From Dactylonectria macrodidyma (taxonomy: Eukaryota > Ascomycota > Sordariomycetes > Hypocreales > Nectriaceae): a stretch of DNA of 64,000 nucleotides. The stretch is taken from positions 186,001 through 250,000 of the forward strand of contig JAGMUV010000040.1 in the NCBI GenBank assembly GCA_020744425.1, in the 5' to 3' direction. Of this stretch, positions 45,351-56,666 are shown in pieces. Made by a program: the position numbers and the translations under genes. Numbering within the stretch: the stretch's first letter is position 1; each line of letters opens with the position of its first letter. Under the pieces are notes generated by a model, which had not been told where the DNA came from, searched no databases, and saw only the letters and a list, made by a program, of their open reading frames with translations.

Positions 45351-45544
45351 AATATAGTTAATAGACTAACCACGACCTTTTCCCCAACGCAAACTGACAC
45401 CTGCTCTAACTCCTAAGGAATCATTATCTGTCGGCACTTTATAACGCTACGACACATAGACTCATCCATACAAGTATGCCACCATAGACGATTTGATTTG
45501 CAAGGGCTCGGTAGGCAGAGAGTTAATCAGTATAAAAACTCCAT

Positions 45545-47131
45545 CTATATAGACATCATCGAGGCGAAATCGTCACAGTCTCCGAGATACTCAAAGCTGA
45601 TGAGAGACTGGAAGCCCTCCCCAAGCTTTGGTGACTCCTTGCTCACCCATATAACCAGATTGTCCGGACTTTTTGCCCTCACCACCTTACAGAGACGCTC
45701 AGTGAAATTCGCTAGCGGAGGGATCAACAACCTTGTCCCGACGATTAGGACGGCGTCGACGGGCTGTGTCAGGTCGCGGTTGAATGCGGCCGTAATCTCG
45801 TCTTCGCCAGGACAATTCTCTCCGTAGAGAAGAACATTTGGTCGGAGAAATCCCACAGCTCGCCTTCGCTTGCGTGTCATGACCCGCTTCCTCTGCTCTT
45901 TCTTACACAAAGGGCAGGGAGCCAGAACCCATCGTGGGAAGGATCGTGGAGTAACCCATATAGTGTGTGAAGGTCTTAGGTGGCAGACTAGTGTGTCCGC
46001 CCGGCCATGGAGCCACACTGTCCTCTGGGAGAGATAAGGGAGCCTAGTTTGGCGACAATCGATGTTCTGGGTGTAATGGTATCGAAGATGGTCAGACTGA
46101 GCCAGGCGCTCAGCGAAGGTATCGAATGGAGTGAACGGGGCTTTTCGGCCAGACCGCAACTTCTGCAAGACATCGGCGTGCAGCGTATCGGCCGACTCCG
46201 GTGTAGAATAGGCCGACGCGTCGTATACGATGCGGCTGGATGTCTGGGACCGGGAGGAACTCCGATAGTCGGGGACTGTTCAGTTCAGTTCAAAGGGGCT
46301 GCTGACGGTGGAATGGAAGTGGGACTTACTGCCTGCGTTGGTCGAGATGCCGGCGCCGCTGATGATAATGATGTTCTTCTTGGCGCAAAGCTTTTTGTTC
46401 AAGAGTTTCAGGTCTCCCGGATGGGAACGGCTGGATACGGAAACATCCGGGCCACCATTGGGGAGTCTCGCGTTAGGGGTGTCGGGCGGGAACACAAAGG
46501 AGGGCTCCTGTACGGGCTGTGCCAACTCGTGGGCGAGATCGCTTCCCGAATGTCGACAACATTGCCAGATGGTTTGAGGACGGTGCGGATCGAAGGTCGA
46601 CAGCGGATGTCCTCGTTCCAGCCATCTCAAAGCCGCTAGGCCAAGGTCATCAATCGCGACCTGGACCTTCTCCCAAAATCGATCGAGGTACTCGGTGCGA
46701 AGGATGTTGAAAGAGCACTCAATAACACGGTGGCGTGCGATGCAAGAGGCACAAGCGAAACCCCAGTAGGTCGGGAGAAAGACGCAATCCGGGAAGGGCA
46801 TGGCGCTGCCATCACGGTTATAGCTCTCGTGACAGTTGGTGCAGGGTGCGAGAGCAAGTTGGCCTCTTGAGTATGCGAGAAAGGCGTTGACAACGTCGGC
46901 GCGCTTCGCAAGCTTTCCCAGGAGGTTGTTGGAAGAGTGAAAGCAGGTGAGGCGTCGAGGCGGAAGGACTGATGCATTGGCTTGGACGTTGGTGGTTATG
47001 TAAGGTCGGAGCTGGTCGTTTTCGATGGGGACTTGAAGCCATCCACTTCCGAGGTCGACATGGTCAAGCTGAGACTGTTAGTACCAGGCTCTCCAAGTCA
47101 CAACGGTGCGTACCTGGCGTTCAGAGGCCAT
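45545..47131 (-). CDS. Sirtuin (Sir2/Hst-like NAD-dependent deacetylase) with N-terminal Cys finger
   Basis: Three exons, 47131-47114, 47068-46330 and 46275-45545, join in phase across introns of 45 bp (GTACGC..CTCAG with CTAAC) and 54 bp (GTAAGT..AACAG). The 495-residue product has two parts. Residues 82-124 hold six cysteines (C82-x2-C85, C101, C112-x2-C115, C124), like the fungal DUF3716 finger. Residues about 235-495 are a sirtuin: NAD-binding GAGISTNAGIPDYRS (244-258), formed exactly across the second intron, TQNID (321-325), catalytic WLHG (His 342), and later VDAVLIVGTRL. Sirtuins remove acyl groups from histones and other proteins with NAD. Of the four structural zinc cysteines, Cys350, Cys373 and Cys376 are seen but position 353 is Arg, so zinc binding may be altered. 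The finger plus sirtuin arrangement is unusual to me. Confidence 0.83.
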
Positions 47132-47895
47132 GGCGGTGGTAGTGCCGCTGGCTAGGGTGAGTGGTGGGTGGTCGATCCTTGCTCGTCGAGGGTCGCTCGG
47201 TCGGGTGACAGGCTGGCCGGGTGGCAAGATGGTCGGGCGAGGTCGAAGCGAGCGAGGATTGATGGACGAGGACTAGAAAGGAGGAGAGGGGGAGAGGGGG
47301 CAGGAAGGGGTTTAAGTACACCAGACGGCTCGGGGACTGGCGGACCAACTCCGAGGCCCAGAGGGCGCAGCTGTTCGAGGTGCTCGCACAACATGGCGAC
47401 GGGCAGGAGGAAGACCAATGAGCTTGGATAGTATTGAGCAAGTAGTCCGCCCATCTTACGAGGCCCCCCTGGACAGCGGCACAACGACGTCAATTTCCGT
47501 GACGCGAATCACCGACGTAGGCGCCTCTGGGCGGCGCTGGCATCCTATCCTCAAGCTAGATCATGACGCGGTTATGGTCACTGAGGTGTGTCTTTCCAAA
47601 GAGTTGAAGGTCTTATTTGGCTATCAGATAACTTCCTCCCACAATCCCAGCATGCTTTGGCGTCAAACCCCTTTACCCTCGCTGGCCCACAAAGCTCAAA
47701 GCTATGCTGACCCTTCTCAATATCATTTGCGACTGCGTGCTTCATTGCGCCTCTGACTCGCTTGTGGCGGACATGTTCCGAAGTCGCATCTGGCTCGATG
47801 CCCCTGGTGAAGATGCTCTTGGCCTTGTCATTTTCAGGAGCCGTGGTAGCAGGTTAGGGCTGGGCTCCCGTCTGAAACTCCTCGTCCATAACTTT
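47132..47895. other. 5' flank of the sirtuin gene; no further gene recognised
   Basis: Purine-rich (gagg/gaggag) tracts at 47260-47310 just upstream of the sirtuin start may be promoter sequence. No supported coding region. Confidence 0.35.
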
Positions 47896-48674
47896 TCAAC
47901 GACCGGTACAAGGCACACGAGAAAGTCGTGGGCTCCAAAAACATTCGAAAGAATCTACCAGTGTAAGTTTAGTCTCGGCTAGAATCTCAGTACGTACAAT
48001 GCGCCTGCTTGTCACTGACTCTGTTCTGAAAGCCATAGCGCTGGCTATCATGGCCAAGGTCTCAATCAGCATGATGGTCTTGATTTTCGTAAACCGGCCT
48101 GAGATGCTCGATGCAATAAGCATCCATTCTACTACCATCCAGCAACGGAAAGTGATAACTGATGCCGACGAGAGTTCATTAAACACTGCGCCCCGGGAAG
48201 CCATGACGGTGCTGACGATAAATAGCACCCCAGTGGTTGCCAGGAGGAATGCGAGGGGCCACGGAGCGAATGCAATTTGTCCTGGGCTCCAAGAACCACC
48301 AACACACAAGCACTTTCGATCGTTAGAATTGCACCAAAGCCTGGATATGCACCTACTTCTCTAATCATGCTTGAGACAATTATGGAAGAGCTCAGGTACG
48401 TTGACCAGGGATCTCCATGTTCTTGCATCAGAACTGCGAATGTAAGTGAGGATCCAGTAGCAATCGCGCAGTGCGTAATCACCACCGCCGTGAATGTACG
48501 AGGATGCCTTGTAGATAACGATGGAGGGACCACGGACACTAAGCTTGTCTCTCGGTGGTTTCGTTGAGGGTTTAGATACCGCAGGATGGCCTTGACAGAT
48601 GTTGATAAATTAGCTACGGCACTGAGGCCGAATGCCATGGTTAACGCGGTCGATACGGAATTTGTGAGACTCAT
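47896..48674 (-). CDS. Multi-pass membrane protein of unknown function
   Basis: Exons 48674-48400 and 48340-47896 join in phase across a 59-bp intron (GTACCT..TCCAG), giving 239 residues. I see about five hydrophobic helices: around TALTMAFGLSAVANLS, FTAVVITHCAIATGSSLTFAVL, WPLAFLLATTGVLFIVSTVM, CWMVVEWMLIASSI and IMLIETLAMIASAM. Without the splice the first frame runs on through hydrophilic sequence, so the intron is well supported by the continuity of helices. The last 45 residues read poorly, so the 3' end may include another intron. No family recognised. Confidence 0.55.
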
Positions 48675-49489
48675 CGTGGTAAAAGTTGAGGTTATAATAT
48701 ACAGCCATTTTCCAGTCACGAAGACAGAACAGTTGGGGGATACCAAACGTATAAATAGAGATCAACCTAGCCTATGTCCGTCTATTTTCAGTAACGCCCC
48801 CCTTGAGCCTACACCCAATTTTCCTTGACCCTTGAATGGGAAGTGTATCGTGATGCAGACTGGTGGAGATGTGATATTGAGGCATTTACCGAGGCCAATG
48901 ACCTACGTTATCATGTTTCGTAGGCCCATGTTGTATTATTGGGTAGTTCTCGTCTATGCACCGTTGCCACGCCCATTCCCACTAGACAGACCCCTCTCGC
49001 GTTAAGGTTAAGGTAGAACTCAGCCATCAGCGGATCCGTAATCCTTTAGCAATCCTGCATGATCACCTGTCTGTCACACATAACCCCTAAGATCGTTGTG
49101 GAACACTCCTCCGGGGTAGTGCCATGGTTTCGGTTGGTTGAGACACTGCGGAGTGGCCAATACGAGCATGTCGAGGGGAAAGGGGCACCTCCTGCATATG
49201 GGAACTTCAGAGAGCCACAGCCCCCTTTACCTTGCATAGTGGTTGCGTTGTGTGTCGCCACGGGGAGAGGGTGGGTGTTGGTACTGCATGCTAGGTAGGC
49301 TTCACTACTAAGGGAATATCGAGGAAGGCGTGGAGTAGAGAGTACGCCTTACTATCGGTTACCATTAGCAGGTGTCTTCCTTGACTCGCTGCACTGGTAA
49401 TCTTGAGTGCAACTATAAAGCCCACGGATTTTCTAGATGTCCCAATCCCTCAACGGTCGTCTCTCAGACCTGTCACGTCACACATTCCT
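48675..49489. other. No gene recognised
   Basis: Contains the upstream region of the membrane protein gene. Only short frames without recognisable motifs. Confidence 0.35.
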
Positions 49490-49885
49490 ATGATCGATAT
49501 CATGAGCGCTCCGCAGAGTCTTATTCCCACCCTGCCTGCTTCCGACCAAGTCTTGAAGGGGTCATTCATGGGTGGGGAGGATTTGGCAACCAAAATTCTT
49601 CCTGGTATTCAGCAAACAGAAGACGCGGATGCCTCCGACGAAGCATCGAACACAAGAAAGAGGCGAATAGAAGGTGAAAAGCGACAAGCAGGTACGAGAG
49701 CCCTTTCATCTGCAGTGCTAAATCTAATTTATTTAGCAGTAAAGCGTTTGAAAGAAAGGCACTTTGGAGACTCACTACCTACACCATGGAAGGCGGACTC
49801 CTTTGTCGAAGGGCCATTGAAAATCATGCGGGAAGGGAGGCTTGTTCGAGAGGAGAAGTACAAGATTTCCGTTGACACCTCCTAA
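49490..49885 (+). CDS. Small hypothetical protein
   Basis: Starts MIDIMSAPQSLIPTLPASDQ at ATG 49490. A 45-bp segment at 49692-49736 has intron signals (GTACGA..TTTAG) and its removal keeps the frame, giving 116 residues ending KIMREGRLVREEKYKISVDT plus Ser; retained, the product is 131 residues. The protein is polar with a basic central patch (TRKRRIEGEKRQ). I do not recognise a family. It is followed by a second short frame at 49912. Confidence 0.4.
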   Translation: MIDIMSAPQSLIPTLPASDQVLKGSFMGGEDLATKILPGIQQTEDADASDEASNTRKRRIEGEKRQAGTRALSSAVLNLIYLAVKRLKERHFGDSLPTPWKADSFVEGPLKIMREGRLVREEKYKISVDTS

Positions 49886-49911
49886 CGCTCAATCAATCGC
49901 ATTAAGGCCGA

Positions 49912-50094
49912 ATGTCCAGCAAGGGATGGGCTTTGAAGTACACCACTATCAGCAACTCTGATGATCTCATCGTCAAGGTTTGCGTTAAGGTTCCGTCGGA
50001 GTTCGGACATAGCTTTCCACATATTCTAGGAGACTTGAAGGAGATCCTTGCAATAGAGGCAGGAATGGATCTGCAGGACGATACAGACAAATAG
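49912..50094 (+). CDS. Small hypothetical frame
   Basis: A 60-residue frame from an ATG (MSSKGWALKYTTISNSDDLI...). It lies 26 bp after the stop of the preceding small gene and may be an extra exon of it. No motif recognised. Confidence 0.25.
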   Translation: MSSKGWALKYTTISNSDDLIVKVCVKVPSEFGHSFPHILGDLKEILAIEAGMDLQDDTDK

Positions 50095-50384
50095 AGTACT
50101 TTTGTGAGGATGCCTTGGCATGTTTTGTCTAACAAGCTGACCAGGTTGCCTTACTTGACTCATGCTACTTGATGGCTAGATCCTCTCCCCTTATGTGTGT
50201 TTGACCTATTGTCTAGAGCTGGTATCACTCGCTGCACCTCCACGAGTATCAGACTTGAGAACCAAGAATTATGCCTCAACACGTCAGTCAGATAACGTCG
50301 TGGAGAGGCCGGGAACATCGGAATGATCATGCCAAGCGAGGGTGGCAGCCAGAAGAATCAAGGGACATGGGCCTCGTTCTCGGT

Positions 50385-50680
50385 TCACATCAACGGCTCA
50401 GCCATCGAGACCGCCTCTTCACCAACCAAGTAACTCCAGGAACTGCGCCGAAAGCTGAAGAAGGTGATTCCAGTCAACCGAACCCTGAGGATCAAGGTGT
50501 GGTACACTGCCCCGAGAACTCTACGACGTGAGTTTGATCCGCGCATACACGAGGCACATTGAGGAGGAGTCCGTCTCAAGATGCGCCGGTCAGTGACAAT
50601 CAGCCAGAGAGAGAGGCTGGATCAGTGGCGAAATTCACAGACGCAGAATGGTTAGAGGAGGCCGCCAGAGCTGAGGCATA
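50385..50680 (+). pseudogene. Degenerate coding fragment, family unknown
   Basis: Pieces in neighbouring frames look coding: LQELRRKLKKVIPVNRTLRI, KVWYTAPRTLR, VSLIRAYTRHIEEESVSR, SQRERLDQWRNSQ and a tail EWLEEAARAEA at a stop near 50680. At least two frameshifts and a stop interrupt them. It resembles a decayed gene or retroelement Gag-like piece, but I cannot place it. Confidence 0.35.
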
Positions 50681-51300
50681 GATTAATGATCACAAGACTA
50701 ACTCTTGTCATGCCGATCTTGCGGACCAACAGCACGGGGTGACCGACGGGTCAGGGCAACGCCGACATGGTCAAGCCAAGCGAGGTGTGGCAGGAATCAT
50801 GGGGGTGAAGAATCTTTCAGCTGGTTCAGCTGGTTCAGGGTCGGTGGTATGTCTGGATGTTGTCTTACGCCCAGGGATGTCAGACCGGCTAGCATACAGC
50901 AGCACCTTGAGTGGTGAGGATGTTGTCATCAACGGGCTCGGGATGCAAAACAAAATGGCTGTGGGAGCAGGCTTGACCAACTTGCGGGGTTACCTGGTTG
51001 TATCAAGTAGCATCGTCATGCCCGGATCCTTTCCGTATGGGGCAAATATCCCTCTTTGTATCTCTATGCTGCCTGGCCAGGCATGGTTATGTGGCTGGAC
51101 TGAGACGGCCTCCTTCCAGGTTCCCATCACATGTGTGGCACGCCATATTCACGCAGGTCGCCCTGCTTGACTCGGGAACTCTGTTCACGGGCTCGACTCG
51201 ACTCAAGAGAACATAAATTCACGCCTCCTCCCCGTTGCTCTCGATCCTCTCATCCTACCGTTTCCTAGACTTCGTCTTCTGAGCTCTATACCTACAAACA
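50681..51300. other. No gene supported
   Basis: A 143-codon frame at 50739-51170 has no recognisable motif. The last 60 bp, rich in C and T (ctctcgatcctctcatcctacc), look like the 5' leader of the gene at 51301. Confidence 0.35.
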
Positions 51301-51983
51301 ATGTCTTCTCCTATTCCAGGCGACAGCTCCTCTCTATATGAGCGTCCTGAGGGGGAGCAAATACACCTGAAAGACACGCCTCTCGAAAAGCCTAATGCTG
51401 GTTTTCCGACGAACACTCCCACCGATCCAAATCCAGTCGTTCCTGGCGGTGGAGATAGTCCAGGTTGGCTCTCTACTAGGGATTTACGAGAAAGCTTCTA
51501 ACTGAAAGTGCAGGCCATGTCTTGCGTGATCGGCGCCGTCGCTGTCACCATCAGTTTTCTAGGAGCGAAGATTGTAGCGAGAAAGGATGGGGGCCTGAGT
51601 TTTTCTCATACGGTGAAGACCCTGGGACTCCAATTGAGATGGACAGTTCCACACACTATGATGCTTTTGCTTCAGGTCCCCAATCCAAGCCCCTTCAAGA
51701 GCCTAGTCATGGCACCGGCCCAAATCAGAAACCCCGGGGAAGACGCAATGCGAGAAAGTCAACTCAACCTGCCAAGGAACCTCAAAGTTCAGGAAAGATC
51801 CAAAAGAAGAAGTCAGAGAGGCGTCAAAGACATGGCAAAAGCTCAAGAACTACGTTGGGGCAGCCAATTCCACCAGAGATACAGAGGGGGCTCGAGGGCT
51901 TCCGGGAACAACTAAGACTTCTGGAAGAGCAGAACCAGAGGCGGTTACAGGCGAGCCAGGGTGAACTGTCCGAGAAGAACTAG
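51301..51983 (+). CDS. Disordered protein with C-terminal coiled coil
   Basis: Starts at ATG 51301 after a pyrimidine-rich leader. The first exon (to 51463) begins MSSPIPGDSSSLYERPEGEQ; a 50-bp intron (GTTGGC..GTGCAG, with CTAAC nine bases before the acceptor) joins in phase to 51514-51983, giving 210 residues. The middle is polar and basic (GRRNARKSTQPAKEPQ, KKKSERRQRHGK). The end, LEGFREQLRLLEEQNQRRLQ, matches a short coiled-coil motif common at the C-terminus of many fungal proteins. The first 55 residues recall the N-terminal tail of some MFS transporters, but no transmembrane part follows. Function unknown. The weak donor is the least certain part. Confidence 0.45.
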
Positions 51984-52268
51984 ATATCTTGACTAGAAGT
52001 TATGCAACCAAGACCTCTGCCCTTCAGGTCCGCGCCTTGTCAGGTGCACTATGTTGGATTCTACCATCATGTCATTCCTTTATCATATAATGTACCTCAA
52101 ACGACACTAAAATTCAATCTTTACATGGAAATCTTCACCCGATGAGAAAGTTCCTTTGAAAGATTTCGTACGAAAGTGGGACTAAGAATAGATAATATAG
52201 TGATTCCTCTCGTACGGGATCTTCTACCTTGATTAGATAAGTTCTGCAGAATCGAGACGCAAACTGGA

Positions 52269-52639
52269 CCAATAATCCGTGGACTATTGGTCTGGACTGC
52301 AGTTTGGACTACCGGTACCTTCAGGCGATCGCGCACCGACTCAACATCACAATTCCAGACACTGAGAATGTCTCTAAGAACATCGAGCCTACGATGCCAA
52401 AGGGAAACGGAAAGGACCCGTGGGGTTGGGTGAGGTCTTTTGCACAGTATAAACGAACTTCTGTGGTACCTAGATACGCATTCCGAGGGGCACATAGGAG
52501 GAAGATTGGAGGTGATGGATTGGACATTACCACCTGGAGCAGTGCGGAGAGGAAGCAATACAACTCCGACGACAAAGACCCGCTTTCTCAAAAGACCATT
52601 GAGAGCCTTAAAGAAGGGCTTGTCTCGGTCCTAGGCTAG
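52269..52639 (+). pseudogene. Gene fragment joined to hAT-like terminal sequence
   Basis: At 52269-52320 the sequence accaataatccgtggacta and following bases resemble the subterminal repeats of the hAT element at 34268. The frame that follows reads GDGLDITTWSSAERKQYNSD and KDPLSQKTIESLKEG to a stop at 52639 and looks like the C-terminal end of a real protein, but no start or upstream part is present. Family not recognised. Confidence 0.3.
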
Positions 52640-53209
52640 ATTGTTCTTTAGAGACTATCACATATGCGAAACCCCGGTTTGTACTGTCTCGATCCTTAGA
52701 GTCTAATACCAAGTTTTACAACAGTCGCCGGCTACTTCAACATAGTTGAGGTTTCTGGGCCGAATTGACTACGTCACTAGCATGGAATAAATCCGGATAT
52801 GATAAGGTAGACTTCGAAGGAATCGATTGGGACTGGGTGAATTAGCATGAATATTGCCAGTGGGCTCAATTGAATATTCAAAATAACCGTTGTGATGGTC
52901 TGCAAAGAGTACCGTACCATCCCGGGTGAGGCCACAGTTGCAAGTTGGGTGGCGTGACTTCGTCTAATGAACTCGCTAGAAGCCAGTGGTTGCTGGGGTG
53001 GGAGGCTTAAGGCAGCTGAGCGCTTAAAGACCGGCCGCTTCCCCCCCTCATCTCCTCGTCTTTCCTCCTCCATCTCGTCTTCTTCCTCCATCTCCTCATT
53101 TTTCACCATTGATTACCCTTGAATAGTGCTGGAGACTTCCAGTAACCATTTCATATACGAACATTCCCATCGCCTTACAGTCATTCCTTGACCTCCGGGC
53201 CTCAGTTTT
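52640..53209. other. No gene; upstream region of the F-box gene
   Basis: A C/T-rich segment (53041-53105, cttcctcctccatctcgtct) 100-170 bp before the F-box start is typical of fungal promoters. No gene seen. Confidence 0.4.
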
Positions 53210-54054
53210 ATGAGAATGTTAGCAGCCTTGCCCAACGAGTTGCAACTCAATATTTTCAAAACCTTCTGTGATCACTGCAACTATGATTTCCATGACGAAT
53301 ACATCCCATCCTCATATCAACCACTACTCAACTTGTGTCTTACATCGAAATCAATTCGGCATGTGGCACAGAATGTGCTATTCCACAACTTTCGACATCT
53401 GGACAAGCATCCCCTGGATTCTCTCGCCTGCTTTGCGATGACGCTCCACCGCAATCCCAACCTTGCCAACAAAGTTCTTCGCTTTTCTTACATCGCTTTT
53501 GCGACACCAAGCTTTGATAACCTTGGACGCTCTCTCGTTGAGCAAATTCTTCGGCAAACAAAGAATCTCCAAGAACTTCAAGTCCACCTACATTGGTGTC
53601 CAAAGACCATCCGCCATTCCAGTGTGAAGCGTCTGCACATCTATAATCCTTATTCCGCCGAAGCTAAAATTTCGGCCATCTCAATAGAACGCATTTCGAC
53701 AGGAAGTCTGCGAGAACTATCGATTAACGGATATACCATACGTCCCAAGCCGTATATATGCCTACCACTACGCATTCGACGGCTTAGCTTGATAGACGTA
53801 CACACAAATCTCGTGTCATTCGTCAAAGTGATAAGGCCAATCGAATGGTTTCAATGGATCGACAACGCAGCAGAGAGCGAAAATCCACCAGACATGTTAG
53901 CTAAGATTCTTCCATGGGGAAAAACACTTAAAGAAATACACATCCAAACAAAGTCATGGGCAATCGACTGCAAGAAATTTCATCACTTTCCCCTACTAAG
54001 AAAAGGCCGTCTTCGTTGTCCGATTATAAACCAACCTCGAGGAAGAGTCATGAG
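53210..54054 (+). CDS. F-box domain protein, 3' part lost or spliced
   Basis: From ATG 53210 the protein starts ALPNELQLNIFKTFCDHCNY and continues LLNLCLTSKSIRHVAQNVLF, an F-box by spacing of the Leu/Pro/Ile positions. The rest has leucine-rich, LRR-like stretches (LRELSINGY, LRIRRLSLIDVHTNLVSF). F-box proteins recruit substrates to SCF ubiquitin ligases. At 54055 there is a perfect GTAAGT donor right before the in-frame stop, so the gene probably had a further exon. Downstream, the 3' tail of a LINE lies at 54190-54265, which may have displaced that exon. Intactness is therefore uncertain. Confidence 0.65.
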
Positions 54055-54189
54055 GTAAGTTAAGCACCAGTGTGTTGAAGGGCCCGGCGCATAAATTGCC
54101 GTACTAATAGTCTTCCTCGCGTTAGTCTCCCTAGCGGCGTTAGGCTTGATTTTAGCAGCGCAGAGTAGTCCCAGGGTTATATTATTGTC

Positions 54190-54265
54190 AAGTAGGCTTC
54201 CCTAGCTTATCAATCAATCAATTTATTAACGCCCGGCGGCTTACGCCGAAAGGGCACTGATTATT
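54190..54265 (-). mobile_element. Tad-type LINE 3' tail, severely 5'-truncated
   Basis: On the minus strand ccgccgggcgttaataaatt followed by (gatt)n resembles the 3' ends of the LINEs at 31445 and 63531: GGGCG, AATAAA, then a tetranucleotide tail. Only the terminal segment is present. Confidence 0.6.
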
Positions 54266-54950
54266 AATATATCCATGCATTGTTCAAATTATGTCCTAGT
54301 CTCCTTCAGCCCAGCTCCTTGTTACTCATGCTTCCCTTGCCTAGTGTCTCTCTTTCCTTCTCTGTGGATTCCCATAGGTTCTGTTCCTGCCTAACAGTTC
54401 TAACGGGTTAGCCACTTGTACAGACCACAACATGCAACTTGAACTCTCAAGAGTGCTAACAGCCAAATATCTTGATTTTATAGAGGTATCCCTGTATAAA
54501 TCCCTTTAACTTTGCCTGAAGATTGCCGTATTGCATCCTCAATATCTCCAGTTTTGACCTGCAGCCTGCAATCACCCTGGGCGTTGGAGCCTTCCCATCC
54601 ACCATTTTGTCTAGTTAAGGTCATTAGAGGCCAGTCTAGGCGAATCTGAATCTCAACAGACAGTAAAAAGCATTCCTCTATTAAGGAATTACCCTCAATT
54701 CTTTCCTTGTCGCTTGATCGAGCCAACGACAACGACGCGGACTCCAATGAATTTCCTGCTTCTTCCGGTCTTTCTGGTTTTGAAGACTGATAGATTTGAG
54801 ATTAAAACGCCCATTTTCAGAAGTCGCTTCAGGAGTTGTTCCAGGCGTCGCCTGCCTCGCTCTTTTTGGACTATAGTTGAATAAGGGTTGCTGCGACCGC
54901 CGCTTTCGACGTCCCTGGGGCTTCTCCAAGTCTGCGAATTCTTCGTTTTT
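54266..54950. other. 3' continuation of the minus-strand serine-rich gene after a stop
   Basis: The minus-strand frame of the next gene stays open after its TAA at 54951 as far as 54681 (NEEFADLEKPQGRRKRRSQQ and PLFNYSPKRARQATPG), which looks coding. Between 54266 and 54680 no other gene is supported. Confidence 0.4.
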
Positions 54951-56596
54951 TTACTCCTCTGATTCAATCTCGGCCCAAGAGTCATCCCCATTGACATCAA
55001 TGATAGGGGGCCTTGTGAGAGTAGTATCACATGCCAAATGAAGTTCAGGGGAGCTTTCCCATGTATCATTTACGTCGTTCGGGTTATTGTAAGCAGGTGA
55101 GTTATTTGAGGCATCGTTTTCAAGTTGAAAGCTTAGCACCATCTTCCGGCTAATGTCATTGAGCGTGCACATGGCCGTGGAGGAGTTGGGTGAATCTGGA
55201 GGCTCCGTTCCATCTGGCAAAGCAACGCCATCGTCCTCTTCTCTGCAGCTTTCCACGACATCTAAGCAGGTAGATTCCGCTTGTATGATTGGCCCTAAGC
55301 ATAATCCAAAAGGCGATGGAGTCGAGGAGGCACTAGGGGAGTCGTGAAGGATAGGAGTCGTAGCGGAGGAGGCATCAGAGAGCCCAGAACGAATATGGAA
55401 GGCAGCGAATGAAAGACAGCCACCGGGAGAGCCTGAACTAACACTGGTGGCAGCAGAGGAAGCATCGGTGGACCCAGATCCAATAGCGGAATCAGCAAAG
55501 GAAGCAAAGCCATCGGTGGTTGCGAGAGAACCGGTAGACCAGGAGTTGGAGATGGGGGACGCCGTTGGGGTTTCATTGACGGAGGAGCATATTGGCGCAC
55601 TATCAGAAGCCGGATAGATTTTGGGTGCACAATCGGCCAGTTCCAAATTGTTGGTAGCAGTTGTGGTTTCCGTTGTGTTGATGTCCACGCTTGAAGGGAT
55701 AGGCTCTTCCATTATCTGCGTCCCAAGAGGGGAAGAGGGAACTTTGGAAGCACGCTCCTCGCTTTGAGCGAGGACGGCCAGAAGGTAGTTCTGGTCAGGA
55801 TGCGCGGTGTTTCTCTCATCATCAGGCAAGCCATAGCTAGCAGCTTTGTCCGCTAGATATAACGCCTCCACATTTGAAGAGCCGCTGGCGTAAGGTGGTG
55901 GTGAGCGATGAGGAATCAGATTGATAGAAGTGGATGTGGCGGGTGAGTTTTGATAGATCGGCTGATACGTGAAGAACCAGTCTTAGGCCTGGTGCTTAAG
56001 ACTGGTATTATAGGTAACATCACGTGAGGAAGGAGACCTTATGCTCCCGTCCTCAAACTGTAGTCTTAGCTCGTCATCCATCTTTCTACATCTACATGAC
56101 AACCTCACTTTATGTGACCTCCGCGATATATTCGCATCATCGGCTCAGCGTCAAGCGCTAGGGGGGGCTTCTGGCTGTCACGCAGGGGCATGTCTCCGCC
56201 AAAGCCGAATTTCGACGTCTCGAAACTGCCAGCAGTGCTCTCCACCGGAATAAACATGGCTAAATCAGGGGGAATGTGCTGTGCAGTTTCCAAAATCGGC
56301 CGTTGAGATAGCGCATTGTCATCAGGCTCAATGTTTGAGTAATGACCAAGACCAACGGGTTGGATTTCTGAAGCCGCCGTGAAGCCGTCTCCACTGACTT
56401 GAGTACGTGCATCGGTGCCTTTGCGATACCCGTCGTCAAAGCCAGCATTGAAGCCAGCCCTCCAAGCTTGTTCACGACGCTGTGAACAGGACAGGAATGC
56501 GAGCTGAGAAGCGAGAAGCGAGTGTTTCAAGCACGACGTGTCATCCCAAATTTGTGTTTGTAGAGAGTCGTTCGTAGAGAAAGGTAAAGAATCCAT
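54951..56596 (-). CDS. Serine/acid-rich protein of unknown function, two exons
   Basis: Exon 1 (56596-56109) begins MDSLPFSTNDSLQTQIWDDT, has a TATA box upstream, and contains an alanine/glycine helix WRAGFNAGFDDGYRKG. I propose a 224-bp intron (GTGAGG..GCCAG) to exon 2 at 55884-54951, which joins in phase and gives 473 residues. Exon 2 is rich in S, T, P, D and E (for example SGSTDASSAATSVSSGSPGG), with no domain known to me. The alternative is two genes: an ATG at 56081 opens a frame that hits TAA near 55985. After the stop at 54951 the same frame continues for about 90 codons of basic, coding-like sequence, so the annotated stop may be a recent nonsense mutation or the end may be spliced. 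Confidence 0.4.
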
Positions 56597-56658
56597 GTTT
56601 GTAGAAGTGAAAATAGAGGATGAAGTTGGAATAGCGATGAAAAGCGGATTGATGTTCC

Positions 56659-56666
56659 TTTATATA
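56659..56666 (-). promoter_or_regulatory. TATA box of the serine-rich gene
   Basis: Minus-strand TATATAAAGG lies 63-70 bp upstream of ATG 56596. Confidence 0.55.

Noticed and set aside
45988..46710. Plus-strand frames of up to 210 codons over the sirtuin
   Set aside because: Antisense to a well supported, correctly spliced sirtuin and without any motif.
50739..51170. 143-codon plus-strand frame
   Set aside because: No motif, no clear splice or promoter signals; likely chance.
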